Shown here: one piece after another, positions 43,497-51,513 of the stretch | Layout: each line of letters opens with the position of its first letter | Position numbering within the stretch: position 1 is the first letter of the stretch | Assembly (NCBI GenBank): GCA_945892755.1 | Contig: CAMDDO010000011.1 | Span: forward strand, 1-51,513 | From: Rhizobium sp. Q54 | GTDB lineage: Bacteria; Pseudomonadota; Alphaproteobacteria; UBA828 | Length of the DNA stretch: 51,513 nucleotides | Direction: 5' to 3' | Notes under the pieces: generated by a model | What the model was told of the DNA's origin: nothing | The model's input: only the letters and a program-made list of their open reading frames with translations | Databases searched by the model: none | Program-made: the position numbers and the translations under genes

Positions 43497-43759
43497 GGTC
43501 TGCCTCCCGTCATGGCGCGTGGTGTTGGGTTGCCATGCTACCGCGATCGCCCCGTGCCATCGAGCCTAGGCGTGCCCGCGCTCGGGCAATCGGCCTGCCG
43601 GCATAGTCGGTGCAGTTCTCGGAGCGGCCAGTAAACGGTCGTTAATATGATCAATTGTCCTGATCGCGTAGCGACGCGTTAGCCAACTGATAAACAATTC
43701 AATTTAGGGTGTTAACCGCATCATCAGATTTATAGCCTCCGCGAGTGGGCGACAGCGAC
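43497..43759. other. AT-richer gap before the histidine kinase gene
   Basis: No gene seen. The right half is visibly AT-richer than its surroundings and should hold the kinase promoter. A small inverted repeat CGCGT-N4-ACGCG (about 43666-43679) is present, and a single TTAAC half-site (about 43712), too weak for a CtrA site. No convincing -35/-10 pair was found. Confidence 0.4.
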
Positions 43760-46066
43760 ATGCTTGGCAACAGCGCCTCGAAGTTCGGCCGATTGGCGGC
43801 CCGGTTGGGTTTTCGTGCGCCCAGCCGCCAACTCGCCCTGAGCATAGGCTGTACCACCGCCGCGACAGGCCTGTTCGCCCTAGGCTACGCCCTGCCGCCC
43901 GGAATGGCCGATGGCTTTCCCTATGTGGCGCTCGTGTTCCTGGCGCTGTGGCATCCGCGGCGCCTGGCGCCGTTCGTCCTGGCGGCGGTCGGCACGGCAC
44001 TTGCGATCGCCGACGTTCTGATCGAATTCCACGCGGGGGTGATCGATCGGGCGATGCTGGCCAATGACGGGGGGGCGATCATCCTGATTTGGCTCGTCGC
44101 ACTCGTCATCTTCCGTCACGTCAGCGCCAAGAACCGTCTCGCGTCCCTATTTGAATTTGCGCCCGATGCCCTGGTCTTGGTCGGCCGCGACGGGAAGATC
44201 GCGGACATGAACGCACAGGCCGAGATCCTGTTCGGCTATCGCCGTTCGGAGCTGCGGCAAACGCCCGTGGAACTGTTGATGCCGACGCGCTTCCGAGCAG
44301 ACCACGAGACGCTTTCGAAGAATTTCGTTAGCGCGTCGCGAAGCCGCGCGATGAGCCCCGGCCGAGAGATCGTGGCCTTGACGAAGGACGGGCGGGAAAT
44401 CTCCGTCGAAATCAACCTCTCGCCGATGTCGACCGACCGCGGCCCGATGGTCTATGCCGCCGTGCGCGATATCGCGGCTCGCAAGCGGATCGAGGAGGCC
44501 GGTCGCCAAAACGAGGCGCGTTATCGCGCGCTGTTCGAATCGAGCCAGGACGGCATCGTTTTCTGTACGCTCGACGGGCACATCGAAGACGCGAATCAGG
44601 CCTATCTCGACATGCTCGGCTACGACATCGACACGCTGCGCACCTTGGATTATCGACAGATCACGCCCGAGCGCTGGGCCGCGTCCGAAGCCAAGATCAT
44701 TCAAGAGCAAGTCGTGGCGCGCGGTTATTCCGACGTCTACGAGAAGGAATATGTCCGCCGCGATGGCACCGTGTTTCCGGTGCAGGTCCGTGCCTGGCTG
44801 CTCAAGGACAGGCACGGCCAACCGGTCCACCTGATGGGTTGGGTCCGTGACATCACCACGTTCAAGAAAGCCGAGGAAAGCGAGCGTCGAATCCAGGAGC
44901 GCTACCGCGCCCTGTTCGAATCAAGCCAAGACGGCATCTCGTTCAATACGCTCGACGGGCGCATCGAGGAGGCCAATCAAGCCTATCTCGACATGTTGGG
45001 TTATGACATCACCGAGCTGCGCGCCTTGAATTACCGGCAGATCACGCCGGAGCGCTGGCATCAAGCGGAAGCCGATATCCTTCAGACTCAGATCATGTCG
45101 CGCGGCTTCTCCGAAATCTACGAGAAGGAATACATTCGTCGCGATGGGAGCGTGTTTCCGATCCAGATACGGGCCTGGCTGCTCAAGGACGGGCACGGCC
45201 AACCGGTCCACCTCATGGCGTGCGTGCGCGACATCACCGTGTTCAAGCAGGCCGAGAATGCAATGATCGCGGCGAAAGAAGCCTCCGAGCTCGCCAATCG
45301 CGCCAAATCCGAATTCCTCGCCAATATGAGCCACGAGCTGCGTACGCCGCTCAACGCGATCACCGGCTTCTCAGACCTGATGTTTCGCGAGATCTTTGGC
45401 CCGCTCGGCGATCCGAGATACAAGGAATACGTCAAGGATATCGCTGACTCGGGCAAGCACTTGTTCGACCTAATCAGCGATATCCTGGACTTGTCGAAGA
45501 TCGAGGCGGGGAAGCTCCAGCTTGCGGAAGTCGCGGTCGACGTACGCGAGACGATCAAGGCTTGCGCCATTCTCGTTCAGGAGCGCGCCAGGATCGGAAA
45601 CGTGGCGCTCGTGTCCGAAATCGATGACTCTGTTCCGCTCGAGCTCCGTGCCGACCGGCGCATGCTGAAGCAAATCGTCATCAACCTGCTCTCCAACGCC
45701 GTGAAGTTCACGCCGCCCGGCGGGCGGGTCACGATGCAGGCTTGGGCCAGCGCCGAGAGCGGCTTGGTCTTGCGGATCGTCGATACCGGCATCGGCATGG
45801 CGCCTGAGGCGATCCCGATGGTGTTCAAGCGGTTCGAGCAGCTCGACAGCCGCCTAAACCGCAAATATGAGGGGACGGGGCTTGGCCTGCCACTGGTCAA
45901 GTCCCTGGTCGAGCTGCACGGCGGCGTCGTGAGTCTGCAAAGCGAGGTTGGCGCCGGCACCACCGCCACGGTCTGCTTTCCGGCATCGCGGCTCATTGTC
46001 GCCGACACCAGGCGAGGCGACCGCGATCAATCGACGGTATCGGCGCGCAAGGCCAAGGCGTCCTGA
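43760..46066 (+). CDS. Membrane histidine kinase with three PAS domains
   Basis: Sensor kinase of 768 residues (ATG 43760). Two to four membrane segments at ~27-120, then PAS1 (~129-245), PAS2 (~254-380), PAS3 (~381-507), HisKA with phosphoacceptor H525 in NMSHELRTPLNAI, and HATPase with N-box NLLSNAVKF, G1 DTGIGM and G2 GTGLGLPLV. PAS2 and PAS3 are near copies with a 127-residue period and share whole blocks (ALFESSQDG, ANQAYLDMLGYDI, YRQITPERW, VYEKEY, FPVQVRAWLLKD). No response regulator is adjacent, so it is an orphan kinase. Its signal is unknown. A 7-bp GC stem-loop (46069-46085) follows the stop. Confidence 0.93.
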   Translation: MLGNSASKFGRLAARLGFRAPSRQLALSIGCTTAATGLFALGYALPPGMADGFPYVALVFLALWHPRRLAPFVLAAVGTALAIADVLIEFHAGVIDRAMLANDGGAIILIWLVALVIFRHVSAKNRLASLFEFAPDALVLVGRDGKIADMNAQAEILFGYRRSELRQTPVELLMPTRFRADHETLSKNFVSASRSRAMSPGREIVALTKDGREISVEINLSPMSTDRGPMVYAAVRDIAARKRIEEAGRQNEARYRALFESSQDGIVFCTLDGHIEDANQAYLDMLGYDIDTLRTLDYRQITPERWAASEAKIIQEQVVARGYSDVYEKEYVRRDGTVFPVQVRAWLLKDRHGQPVHLMGWVRDITTFKKAEESERRIQERYRALFESSQDGISFNTLDGRIEEANQAYLDMLGYDITELRALNYRQITPERWHQAEADILQTQIMSRGFSEIYEKEYIRRDGSVFPIQIRAWLLKDGHGQPVHLMACVRDITVFKQAENAMIAAKEASELANRAKSEFLANMSHELRTPLNAITGFSDLMFREIFGPLGDPRYKEYVKDIADSGKHLFDLISDILDLSKIEAGKLQLAEVAVDVRETIKACAILVQERARIGNVALVSEIDDSVPLELRADRRMLKQIVINLLSNAVKFTPPGGRVTMQAWASAESGLVLRIVDTGIGMAPEAIPMVFKRFEQLDSRLNRKYEGTGLGLPLVKSLVELHGGVVSLQSEVGAGTTATVCFPASRLIVADTRRGDRDQSTVSARKAKAS

Positions 46067-46176
46067 GCGCCGCCGCTCCGGCGGCCGCCACGAATGTTCC
46101 AAAACCCAAGACGCCTCGCGGGCGTCCGCGCTGCCGTGCCGTGGCCGGTGACTTATCTGTGATACGCCGGGAGCGC

Positions 46177-46656
46177 TCAATAGGGCGTGCCGTCCTTGTG
46201 GCTGATCTGCCATTTGCCGTCGGCCCCCATGCGCGCGCGAAGGTCATCGCGCGGATAGCTCGCCTCGTCGCCGGGCGTGCGGTCGCCGATTTCGAGAAAC
46301 ACGACATCGCCGCTCGTGCGGTTGACCAAATGATGCGCCGCGCCGCCCGCCGCAAAGCCCGCGCACATACCGGGACGTAGCAGCTCCTCGCCCGTCTCGG
46401 TGACCAAGGTCGGCGTGCCTTGCAAGACATAGACGAACTCATCTTGCTTGGCGTGCCGATGCAGCAGCGCCGATTCCGCGCCGGGCTCGAGCCGGGTCAG
46501 ATTGACGCCGAAATTCTTGAGCCCGAACAGATCGCCGAGCGGGCGCTTCTCGCGCCCCGCCACGCGCGTCGCCAAGGGCGCGGGATAAATCGACTGCCTC
46601 GAGCGCGGCGGCGCTTCGATCGCATTGATCGCGGTCGGTCTGGTGCTGGCGGACAT
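46177..46656 (-). CDS. Cupin-domain protein
   Basis: The 159-residue product has one cupin barrel: GAESALLHRHAKQDEFVYVLQG (motif 1 with His/His/Glu metal ligands) and the PGMCAGFAAGGAAHHLVNRTSGDVVFLEIGDR segment (motif 2 with His). Similar proteins are metal-binding enzymes or sensors, but the substrate is unknown. ATG 46656 has GGAG 8 nt upstream. It is 13 bp after the first PhzF-family gene and probably in one operon with the two PhzF genes. Confidence 0.85.
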   Translation of the reverse strand: MSASTRPTAINAIEAPPRSRQSIYPAPLATRVAGREKRPLGDLFGLKNFGVNLTRLEPGAESALLHRHAKQDEFVYVLQGTPTLVTETGEELLRPGMCAGFAAGGAAHHLVNRTSGDVVFLEIGDRTPGDEASYPRDDLRARMGADGKWQISHKDGTPY

Positions 46657-46669
46657 GGTGCTCACTCCA

Positions 46670-47482
46670 TCACGCTTGAAAAAATTCCTTTGGCGTCAGT
46701 TCGATCACGCCGTCGAGATAAAGCGCGCAACGCCCGGCGATCTCGATCCGATCGCCGACCAGCGCGCAGCTCATCGATCCGCCACGCGCCGAAAGCTGAC
46801 GGACGCTAAGTCGATCCTTGCCCAGCCGCTTCGCCCAGTAGGGCACGAGCGCGGTCTGCGCGTTGCCGGTCACCGGATCCTCGGGCACGGCGTTCTTGGG
46901 CGCGAAGAAGCGCAGCACATAGTCGACCCCGCCCTCGCCCAGCGCGGTCGCGACCACGCCGCGCAGGTCGAGCGTCTCGAGCACGGCGAGATCGGGCTTC
47001 AGCGCCCGCACAATCGCCGCGTTCTCGAACACCGCGATGTGATCAGGACCTGCCCATGCCTCGACAGGCGCGTGGCCGAGGCCCTTCACGAGCGCGGCGG
47101 GCGCGGGATCATTGCGGCGCGGCGGCGTGGCCGGAAAGTTCATCACCAAGAGGCCATCATCGCGCCGCTCGACCGTCAGCGTCCCGCTCTTGGTCTCGAA
47201 ACGCACGACGCGCGCCTTGGGCCGCAGAAAACGAAACACCGCATCACCGGCCGCCAGCGTGGCATGGCCGCACAGAGCGACCTCGACATTCGGCGTGAAC
47301 CAACGCAGGCCAAAGCTTTCGCCCTGGGCCACGAAGAACGCGGTCTCGGATTGGTTGTTCTCCGCGGCGATTTGTTGCATCAGCGCATCGTCGAGCCACA
47401 TGTCGAGCGGCACGATCGCGGCCGGATTGCCGGTCAGCGGCCGCTCGGCGAAAGCGTCGATCTTGAGCAGCCTGAGCTTCAC
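46670..47482 (-). CDS. PhzF-family isomerase, copy A
   Basis: The 270-residue product shows the PhzF pattern: IDAFAERPLTGNPAAIVPL at the start, AENNQSETAFF with the catalytic Glu, RWFTPNVEVALCGHATLAAG, and the second-half EDPVTGNAQTAL...RQLSARGG. PhzF catalyses an isomerisation in phenazine synthesis, but most family members have other, unknown substrates, and no phenazine genes are here. It is 7 bp from copy B, with which it shares layout. Confidence 0.9.
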   Translation of the reverse strand: MKLRLLKIDAFAERPLTGNPAAIVPLDMWLDDALMQQIAAENNQSETAFFVAQGESFGLRWFTPNVEVALCGHATLAAGDAVFRFLRPKARVVRFETKSGTLTVERRDDGLLVMNFPATPPRRNDPAPAALVKGLGHAPVEAWAGPDHIAVFENAAIVRALKPDLAVLETLDLRGVVATALGEGGVDYVLRFFAPKNAVPEDPVTGNAQTALVPYWAKRLGKDRLSVRQLSARGGSMSCALVGDRIEIAGRCALYLDGVIELTPKEFFQA

Positions 47483-47489
47483 GCGAGCC

Positions 47490-48269
47490 TCAGATGGTTA
47501 TCGTGGCCGCGAGATAGGGCGCGACGCGCCCCGCGATCTCGACGCGCGGGCCCCGATCGACGCAGCGCAGCTCGCCGCCCCGCGCGGAGACTTGGTGCGC
47601 CCGTAGCTCTTTCTTGCCAAGCCGCGTGCTCCAATAGGGCGTCAACTGGCAGTGCGCCGAGCCTGTCACCGGATCTTCCGGCACGCCGAGCTTGGGCGCG
47701 AAGAAGCGCGAACAGAAATCGGCCTTGCGTCCGGGTGCGGTGACGATGACGCCGCGCAAGTCAAGCCGTGCCAGCGCGCGCATGTCGGGCTTGAGCGCTC
47801 GCACCTGGTCCTCGCTCCCCAACACGGCCATGTAGTCGGGCCCGGCAAATACCTGCGCGGGCACGAGCCCGAGGCCTTCGATTAGCGCCTGCGGGGCCGC
47901 GCTCGGCGCCGCGCCGACCGCAGGGAAATCCATCACCAGCTGATCGCCATCGCGGCGCACGGTGAGCCGGCCACTGCGCGTCTCGAAGTGAAGCGCGTCG
48001 CCCCTGGCCATGCCCTGACCAAACAGCACATAGGCCGCGCCGAGCGTCGCGTGGCCACAGAGATCGACCTCGGCCGCCGGGGTGAACCAGCGCAGGCGAT
48101 AGCCCGCCCCCTCGGGCACGGCATAGGCCGTCTCCGACAAATTGTTCTCGGTCGCGATCGCCTGCAACGTGGCATCGTCGAGCCAGGCGCCGAGCGGCAC
48201 GACGGCCGCCGGATTGCCCTGGAACACGCGGCTCGCGAAAGCGTCGACCTGGTAGAGCTCAAGCTGCAT
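47490..48269 (-). CDS. PhzF-family isomerase, copy B
   Basis: The 259-residue product is a paralogue of copy A: VDAFASRVFQGNPAAVVPL, ATENNLSETAY with catalytic Glu, RWFTPAAEVDLCGHATLGAA, EDPVTGSAHCQLTPYW and HQVSARGGEL. ATG 48269 was chosen (family start MQLELYQVDAF); the frame opens to 48317. It is upstream of copy A and the cupin gene, giving the order PhzF-B, PhzF-A, cupin on one strand. Confidence 0.9.
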   Translation of the reverse strand: MQLELYQVDAFASRVFQGNPAAVVPLGAWLDDATLQAIATENNLSETAYAVPEGAGYRLRWFTPAAEVDLCGHATLGAAYVLFGQGMARGDALHFETRSGRLTVRRDGDQLVMDFPAVGAAPSAAPQALIEGLGLVPAQVFAGPDYMAVLGSEDQVRALKPDMRALARLDLRGVIVTAPGRKADFCSRFFAPKLGVPEDPVTGSAHCQLTPYWSTRLGKKELRAHQVSARGGELRCVDRGPRVEIAGRVAPYLAATITI

Positions 48270-48328
48270 CGAATAAGTCTCACCGATCGACAAGGGGCGA
48301 GCAAGCCGCCCGGCCATCGATTACAATC

Positions 48329-49678
48329 ATGGCCCCTATGCGATTCTCTCCTGCCCTTTCCCTTCTCGTCGTTCTTTTCGCGCTCGCGGTTTCGAGCCCG
48401 CCGGCCGACGCGGCGGGGGATGCCGCCAAGCCGGAAGGTTTCGTCACCGGCTACGCGGCGTTCCTGAGCGGCGACTATGCGCGCGCGCAGGCGCTCTGGC
48501 AGCCGCTCGCCGAAAAGGGCGACGTCGACGCCGCGTTCAATCTCGGGGCGCTCTACGACAACGGCTATGGCGTGGTCGCCGACCCGGAATCCGCCATGAA
48601 ATGGTACAAGCGCGCGGCTGACAAAAAGCTCGGGCCCGCCGAGGTCGCGCTCTCGCGTCTGGTGAGGGCCAAGGCGGCGGGCACGCCGAACGATCCGAGC
48701 GCCGACGCCGCGCTGCGCCAATTGAAGACCGCGGCCGAGCGCGGCTCGCCCGAAGCCCAGTTCACGCTGGGCGCCGCCTATGACCGCGGCCTCGGGGTGA
48801 TCCCCAATTACGCGACCGCGGCCTCATGGTACCAGCGGGCGGCCGAACAGGGTCTCCCCGAGGCACAGTACAATTTGGCGACCCTTTACGACCAAGGCCT
48901 CGGTACCCAAACCGATCCCGCGCTCGCGCTCTATTGGTATCGCAAGGCGGCGGAGTCCGGCAGCCCGCTCGCGGCGAACAATCTGGGCTTCCTGCACGAG
49001 CGCGGGTTGGGCGTGCCGCAGGATGACGGAGCGGCGCTCGCCTGGTACCGCAAGGCCGCCGAGGCGGGGCTCGATACGGCGCAGACCAATCTCGCGATCA
49101 TGCTTCAGCTGGGCCGGGGCGCCGCGCGCGATTATGGCGAGGCGGCGCACTGGTTCCGCGCCGCCGCGGATCAAGGCGATGCCGAGGCCGCGCTCAATCT
49201 TGGCGTGCTCATGGCCAATGGCCTCGGTCTCGACAAGGACCCGGTCGAAGCCTTGAGCTGGCTGGCGCGGGCCAAGATCTCTAGCGACGCGGCGCTCGCC
49301 ACGCGCGCGACCGCGTTGTTCGACACGCTCGCGGCCAAACTCGACGACCGGCAGGTCGCGGCCGCCGCGGCGCGCGCGGCCGAGCAGGTGCCGCGCCCGA
49401 CGCCGATCACGCTCGCGACGCGGGGCGACGGCCGACCACAACCGCGTCCGCTCGGCACGTTCGGCGACACCGCGCTCGCCGCCCAACGTTATCTCGCTTT
49501 GCTGGGCTTCTATGACGGTCCGGTCGACGGCGCCGGCGGACCAAGAACACGTGCGGCGGTGCTCGCGTTTTGGCGCGCGCGCGACCCAAAAGCGAAGAAC
49601 GGCGACGTCACCCCGCTCCTGCTGGCCACCGTTGCCGCCGCGTATTTCGCTCGGGGCGCCGCCCCGGGAGCGCCGTGA
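48329..49678 (+). CDS. Sel1-repeat protein with C-terminal peptidoglycan-binding domain
   Basis: The 449-residue product has a signal peptide (cleavage about 28, ADA), then about seven Sel1-like repeats (A-x-F-x-L-G-x-x-Y-x-x-G-x-G-V pattern; for example AQFTLGAAYDRGLGVIPNYATAASWYQRAAEQG, ANNLGFLHERGLGVPQDDGAALAWYRKAAEAG) to ~335, a linker, and a PG_binding_1-like domain (QRYLALLGFYDGPVDGAGGPRTRAAVLAF) at ~390-430. It is an exported cell-wall-associated protein. Start could also be ATG 48338. It diverges from the PhzF-B gene with a 59-bp gap. Confidence 0.88.
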   Translation: MAPMRFSPALSLLVVLFALAVSSPPADAAGDAAKPEGFVTGYAAFLSGDYARAQALWQPLAEKGDVDAAFNLGALYDNGYGVVADPESAMKWYKRAADKKLGPAEVALSRLVRAKAAGTPNDPSADAALRQLKTAAERGSPEAQFTLGAAYDRGLGVIPNYATAASWYQRAAEQGLPEAQYNLATLYDQGLGTQTDPALALYWYRKAAESGSPLAANNLGFLHERGLGVPQDDGAALAWYRKAAEAGLDTAQTNLAIMLQLGRGAARDYGEAAHWFRAAADQGDAEAALNLGVLMANGLGLDKDPVEALSWLARAKISSDAALATRATALFDTLAAKLDDRQVAAAAARAAEQVPRPTPITLATRGDGRPQPRPLGTFGDTALAAQRYLALLGFYDGPVDGAGGPRTRAAVLAFWRARDPKAKNGDVTPLLLATVAAAYFARGAAPGAP

Positions 49679-49686
49679 ACCGCGCC

Positions 49687-49700
49687 ACTGTGATCACAGT
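49687..49700. promoter_or_regulatory. Perfect 14-bp palindrome ACTGTGATCACAGT
   Basis: A perfect 14-bp palindrome 115 bp before the aminotransferase start and 8 bp after the Sel1-gene stop. Its TGTGA/TCACA halves are like CRP-type half-sites but without the 6-nt spacer, so another regulator (GntR- or Lrp-like) is more likely. Confidence 0.5.
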
Positions 49701-49815
49701 TTTGGTGGACCGGCGGGCCGAAATGAGCAATAGTCTTGGCTAGGCTGACCAGAAGCGCGTTCGCCTCGATCAGCGTCGGCCGGCATAACCCGCGAACCGA
49801 ATCGGAGACTTCCAA

Positions 49816-51228
49816 ATGAGCGTGCAACCCGCCCACAATCTTTCGCTCGAAGAGATGGATAAGCAGAGTTTCCTGCATCCCTATACCGCGCTGGCCGATC
49901 ACGCCAAGGCGGGGCCGCGCATCATTTCGTCCGCCAAGGGCGTCAAGGTCACCGACATCAAGGGCAAGGAATATATCGACGCACTCGCCGGCCTCTGGTG
50001 CGTCAACATCGGCTGGGGCCGCGACGAGGTCGCCGAGGCGATCTTTGAGCAGGCCAAGAAGCTGGCCTACTACCACTCCTTCGCCTCGATGGCGAACGAG
50101 CCGGCGATTCGCCTGGCCGATCGAGTCCTGCGCCTTGTGCCGAACAACATGAGCAAGATCTTCTTCGGCAATTCGGGCTCGGACGCCAACGACACCAACG
50201 TCAAGCTGGTCTGGTACTACAACAATTTGCGCGGCAAGCCGCAGAAGAAGAAGATCATCGCGCGCCAGCGCGGCTATCACGGCGTGACCGTCGCGGCCGC
50301 CTCGCTGACCGGCATCCCGATGGTGCACACCGCGTTCGACCTGCCCCTGAAGGGCTTCCTCCACACCGAGGCGCCGCACTTTTACTGGAATGCCGAGCCC
50401 GGCCAGACCGAGGAGCAGTTCTCGAAGTCGCTCGCCGAGAAGCTCGAGAAGATGATTCTGGCCGAGGGACCGGAAACGGTCGCCGCCTTCATCGCCGAGC
50501 CGGTGATGGGCGCCGGCGGCGTGATCGTGCCGCCGAAGAACTACTTCCAGGAAATCCAGAAAGTCCTGAAGAAATACGACGTGCTGATGATCGCCGACGA
50601 GGTGATCTGCGGCTTCGGGCGCACCGGCAACTGGTTCGGCTCGCAGACTTATGGCATCGAGCCCGACATCATGACCATCGCCAAGGGTCTGACCTCGGGC
50701 TATCAGCCGCTCTCCGGCTCGATCATCGCACCGAAGATCTGGGACGTGCTGGTCACCGGCACGCCTGAGGTCGGTGCGTTCGCGCATGGCTATACCTATA
50801 GCGCGCACCCGATCGCGGCCGCCGCCGCAATGGCCAATCTCGACATCTTCGAGAAAGAAGACCTGGTCGGCAAGTCGGCCAAGACCGGCGCCTATTTCCA
50901 GAAGATCATGCGCGAGAAGATCGGCAGCCACCCGCTGGTCGGCGAAGTGCGTGGCGTCGCGCTGATGTGCGGCGTCGAGATCGTGGCCGACAAAGCGAAG
51001 AAGACGCCGCTGCCGATGTCGCTCAAGGTGGCGCCACGGCTCGGCAATCTCTGCCTCGAGGAAGGCCTGATCAGCCGCGCGCTGATGGGCGCCAACGCCA
51101 TGGCATTCTCGCCGCCGCTCGTGATCACCGAGAGCGAGTGCGACGAGATCGTGAGCCGCTTCACCCGCGCGCTCAACAAGCTGGCCGATCAGCTGGTCAA
51201 GGACGGCAGTTGGAAGGCCGCCGCCTGA
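49816..51228 (+). CDS. Class III PLP aminotransferase (omega-aminotransferase type)
   Basis: The 470-residue product has LHPYTALADHAKAGPRII at the start, DALAGLWCVNIGWGRDEVA, NSGSDANDTNVKL, ADEVICGFGRTGNWFGS and the cofactor Lys K290 in MTIAKGLTSGYQPLS. This matches omega-transaminases that move the amino group from putrescine, GABA, beta-alanine or taurine-like donors to pyruvate. Products would be semialdehydes; the gabD gene at 14582 could take over, although it is not in the same operon. GGAGA is 7 nt before the ATG. A palindrome operator candidate lies upstream and a GC-rich terminator-like hairpin downstream. Confidence 0.92.
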   Translation: MSVQPAHNLSLEEMDKQSFLHPYTALADHAKAGPRIISSAKGVKVTDIKGKEYIDALAGLWCVNIGWGRDEVAEAIFEQAKKLAYYHSFASMANEPAIRLADRVLRLVPNNMSKIFFGNSGSDANDTNVKLVWYYNNLRGKPQKKKIIARQRGYHGVTVAAASLTGIPMVHTAFDLPLKGFLHTEAPHFYWNAEPGQTEEQFSKSLAEKLEKMILAEGPETVAAFIAEPVMGAGGVIVPPKNYFQEIQKVLKKYDVLMIADEVICGFGRTGNWFGSQTYGIEPDIMTIAKGLTSGYQPLSGSIIAPKIWDVLVTGTPEVGAFAHGYTYSAHPIAAAAAMANLDIFEKEDLVGKSAKTGAYFQKIMREKIGSHPLVGEVRGVALMCGVEIVADKAKKTPLPMSLKVAPRLGNLCLEEGLISRALMGANAMAFSPPLVITESECDEIVSRFTRALNKLADQLVKDGSWKAAA

Positions 51229-51254
51229 GCAAGCGGACCGCGTTCGGATCGTTG

Positions 51255-51280
51255 CGAAGGGGGCCTCCGGGCCCCCTTCG
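51255..51280 (+). terminator. Strong hairpin after the aminotransferase gene
   Basis: Perfect 10-bp stem CGAAGGGGGC / GCCCCCTTCG with a 6-nt loop, 27 bp after the stop. No T-run follows, so it may need Rho or act as a 3' protector. Confidence 0.6.
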
Positions 51281-51322
51281 TGCGACTGGAAGGCGAAGAG
51301 AGGACGGGGCTCTTCTCTTTCT

Positions 51323-51400
51323 CGTCATGCCCGCGCTTGACGCCGGCATCCAGGCCTACTCCGGAAAGTTGGATGGCCGGGTCTTCGCCCGGCCATGACG
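51323..51400. repeat. Imperfect palindromic intergenic repeat
   Basis: Outer arms CGTCATG (51323-51329) and CATGACG (51394-51400) enclose a perfect 9-bp hairpin ATGGCCGGG / CCCGGCCAT (51373-51381 and 51388-51396). Elements with CGTCATGGCCGGG-type arms are widespread between genes in alphaproteobacteria. Confidence 0.75.
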
Positions 51401-51505
51401 ACACGAAATGACGCGGCCGGTCGGCCATAACAACGCCTTGACGGGCCGCGCAATGCCCCCTCAACTCCTCTCACCCGCAACCGCGCCACGCAGAGGAAAC
51501 CCGCC

Positions 51506-51513
51506 ATGACGCT
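51506..51513 (+). CDS. Start of a gene cut by the window edge
   Basis: ATG at 51506 with AGAGGA 8 nt upstream, i.e. a normal ribosome binding site; only the first two codons (Met-Thr) and part of a third are in view. Product unknown. Confidence 0.45.

Noticed and set aside
43700-43720. CtrA-type site before the histidine kinase
   Set aside because: Only one TTAAC half-site; the partner TTAA at the right distance is missing.
1-51513. CRISPR array or complete prophage or insertion sequence
   Set aside because: No evenly spaced direct repeats, no transposase, integrase or phage structural genes were seen; the lysozyme-like genes stand without phage neighbours.

Overview
The window reads as chromosomal DNA of a GC-rich alphaproteobacterium, probably of the Rhodospirillales/Rhizobiales side. 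The clues are the class II DAHP synthase, the short GltX, a long SerA with an alphaproteobacterial-type SerC in the order serC-serA-hisZ-purA, a sigma-32 gene, short-palindrome intergenic repeats of alphaproteobacterial style, and very GC-rich third codon positions. This is inference from gene content; no species can be named.

Layout. 1-818 is the edge of an AT-richer accessory patch: the tail of a possibly broken nuclease-like ORF and a Vsr mismatch endonuclease. 851-2337 has an alpha/beta hydrolase and rpsD, with a clear promoter and terminator. 2550-4800 is a second accessory patch: two tandem secreted paralogues of unknown function facing a T4-lysozyme-like (GH24) gene that lacks a signal peptide and has its own near-consensus promoter. 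4894-16072 is a long run on the minus strand: trmJ, cysS, gltX, the NAD salvage pair pncB-nadE, class II DAHP synthase, glutathione reductase and succinate-semialdehyde dehydrogenase. 16228-25464 is mixed: a membrane protein, a fluoroacetate-dehalogenase-type hydrolase, zapE, DUF1499, an exported protein, a GFA-family protein, a fused SpmA-SpmB protein, a cold-shock protein, DUF2062 and a large secreted protein. 25473-28423 holds a YeeE/YedE transporter pair and a lipoprotein plus lysozyme-like pair. 28681-34418 has DUF1993, tRNA-Glu, a SPOR-type lipoprotein, the JAMM protease-threonine aldolase pair, a pseudouridine synthase and rpoH. 34419-37036 is a tail-anchored pseudokinase translationally coupled to a membrane protein. 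37142-42395 is purA, hisZ, serA, serC. 42597-51228 has an SMP-30 lactonase-like gene, a three-PAS histidine kinase, a cupin, two tandem PhzF paralogues, a Sel1-repeat/peptidoglycan-binding protein and a class III aminotransferase. A new gene starts at the right edge.

Most of the window is ordinary housekeeping. The parts that could hide something undescribed are the lysozyme plus secreted paralogues (2550-4800), the pseudokinase/membrane-protein pair (34419-37036), and the lipoprotein/lysozyme-like pair (26458-28423). None of these is proved to be a system by the sequence alone.
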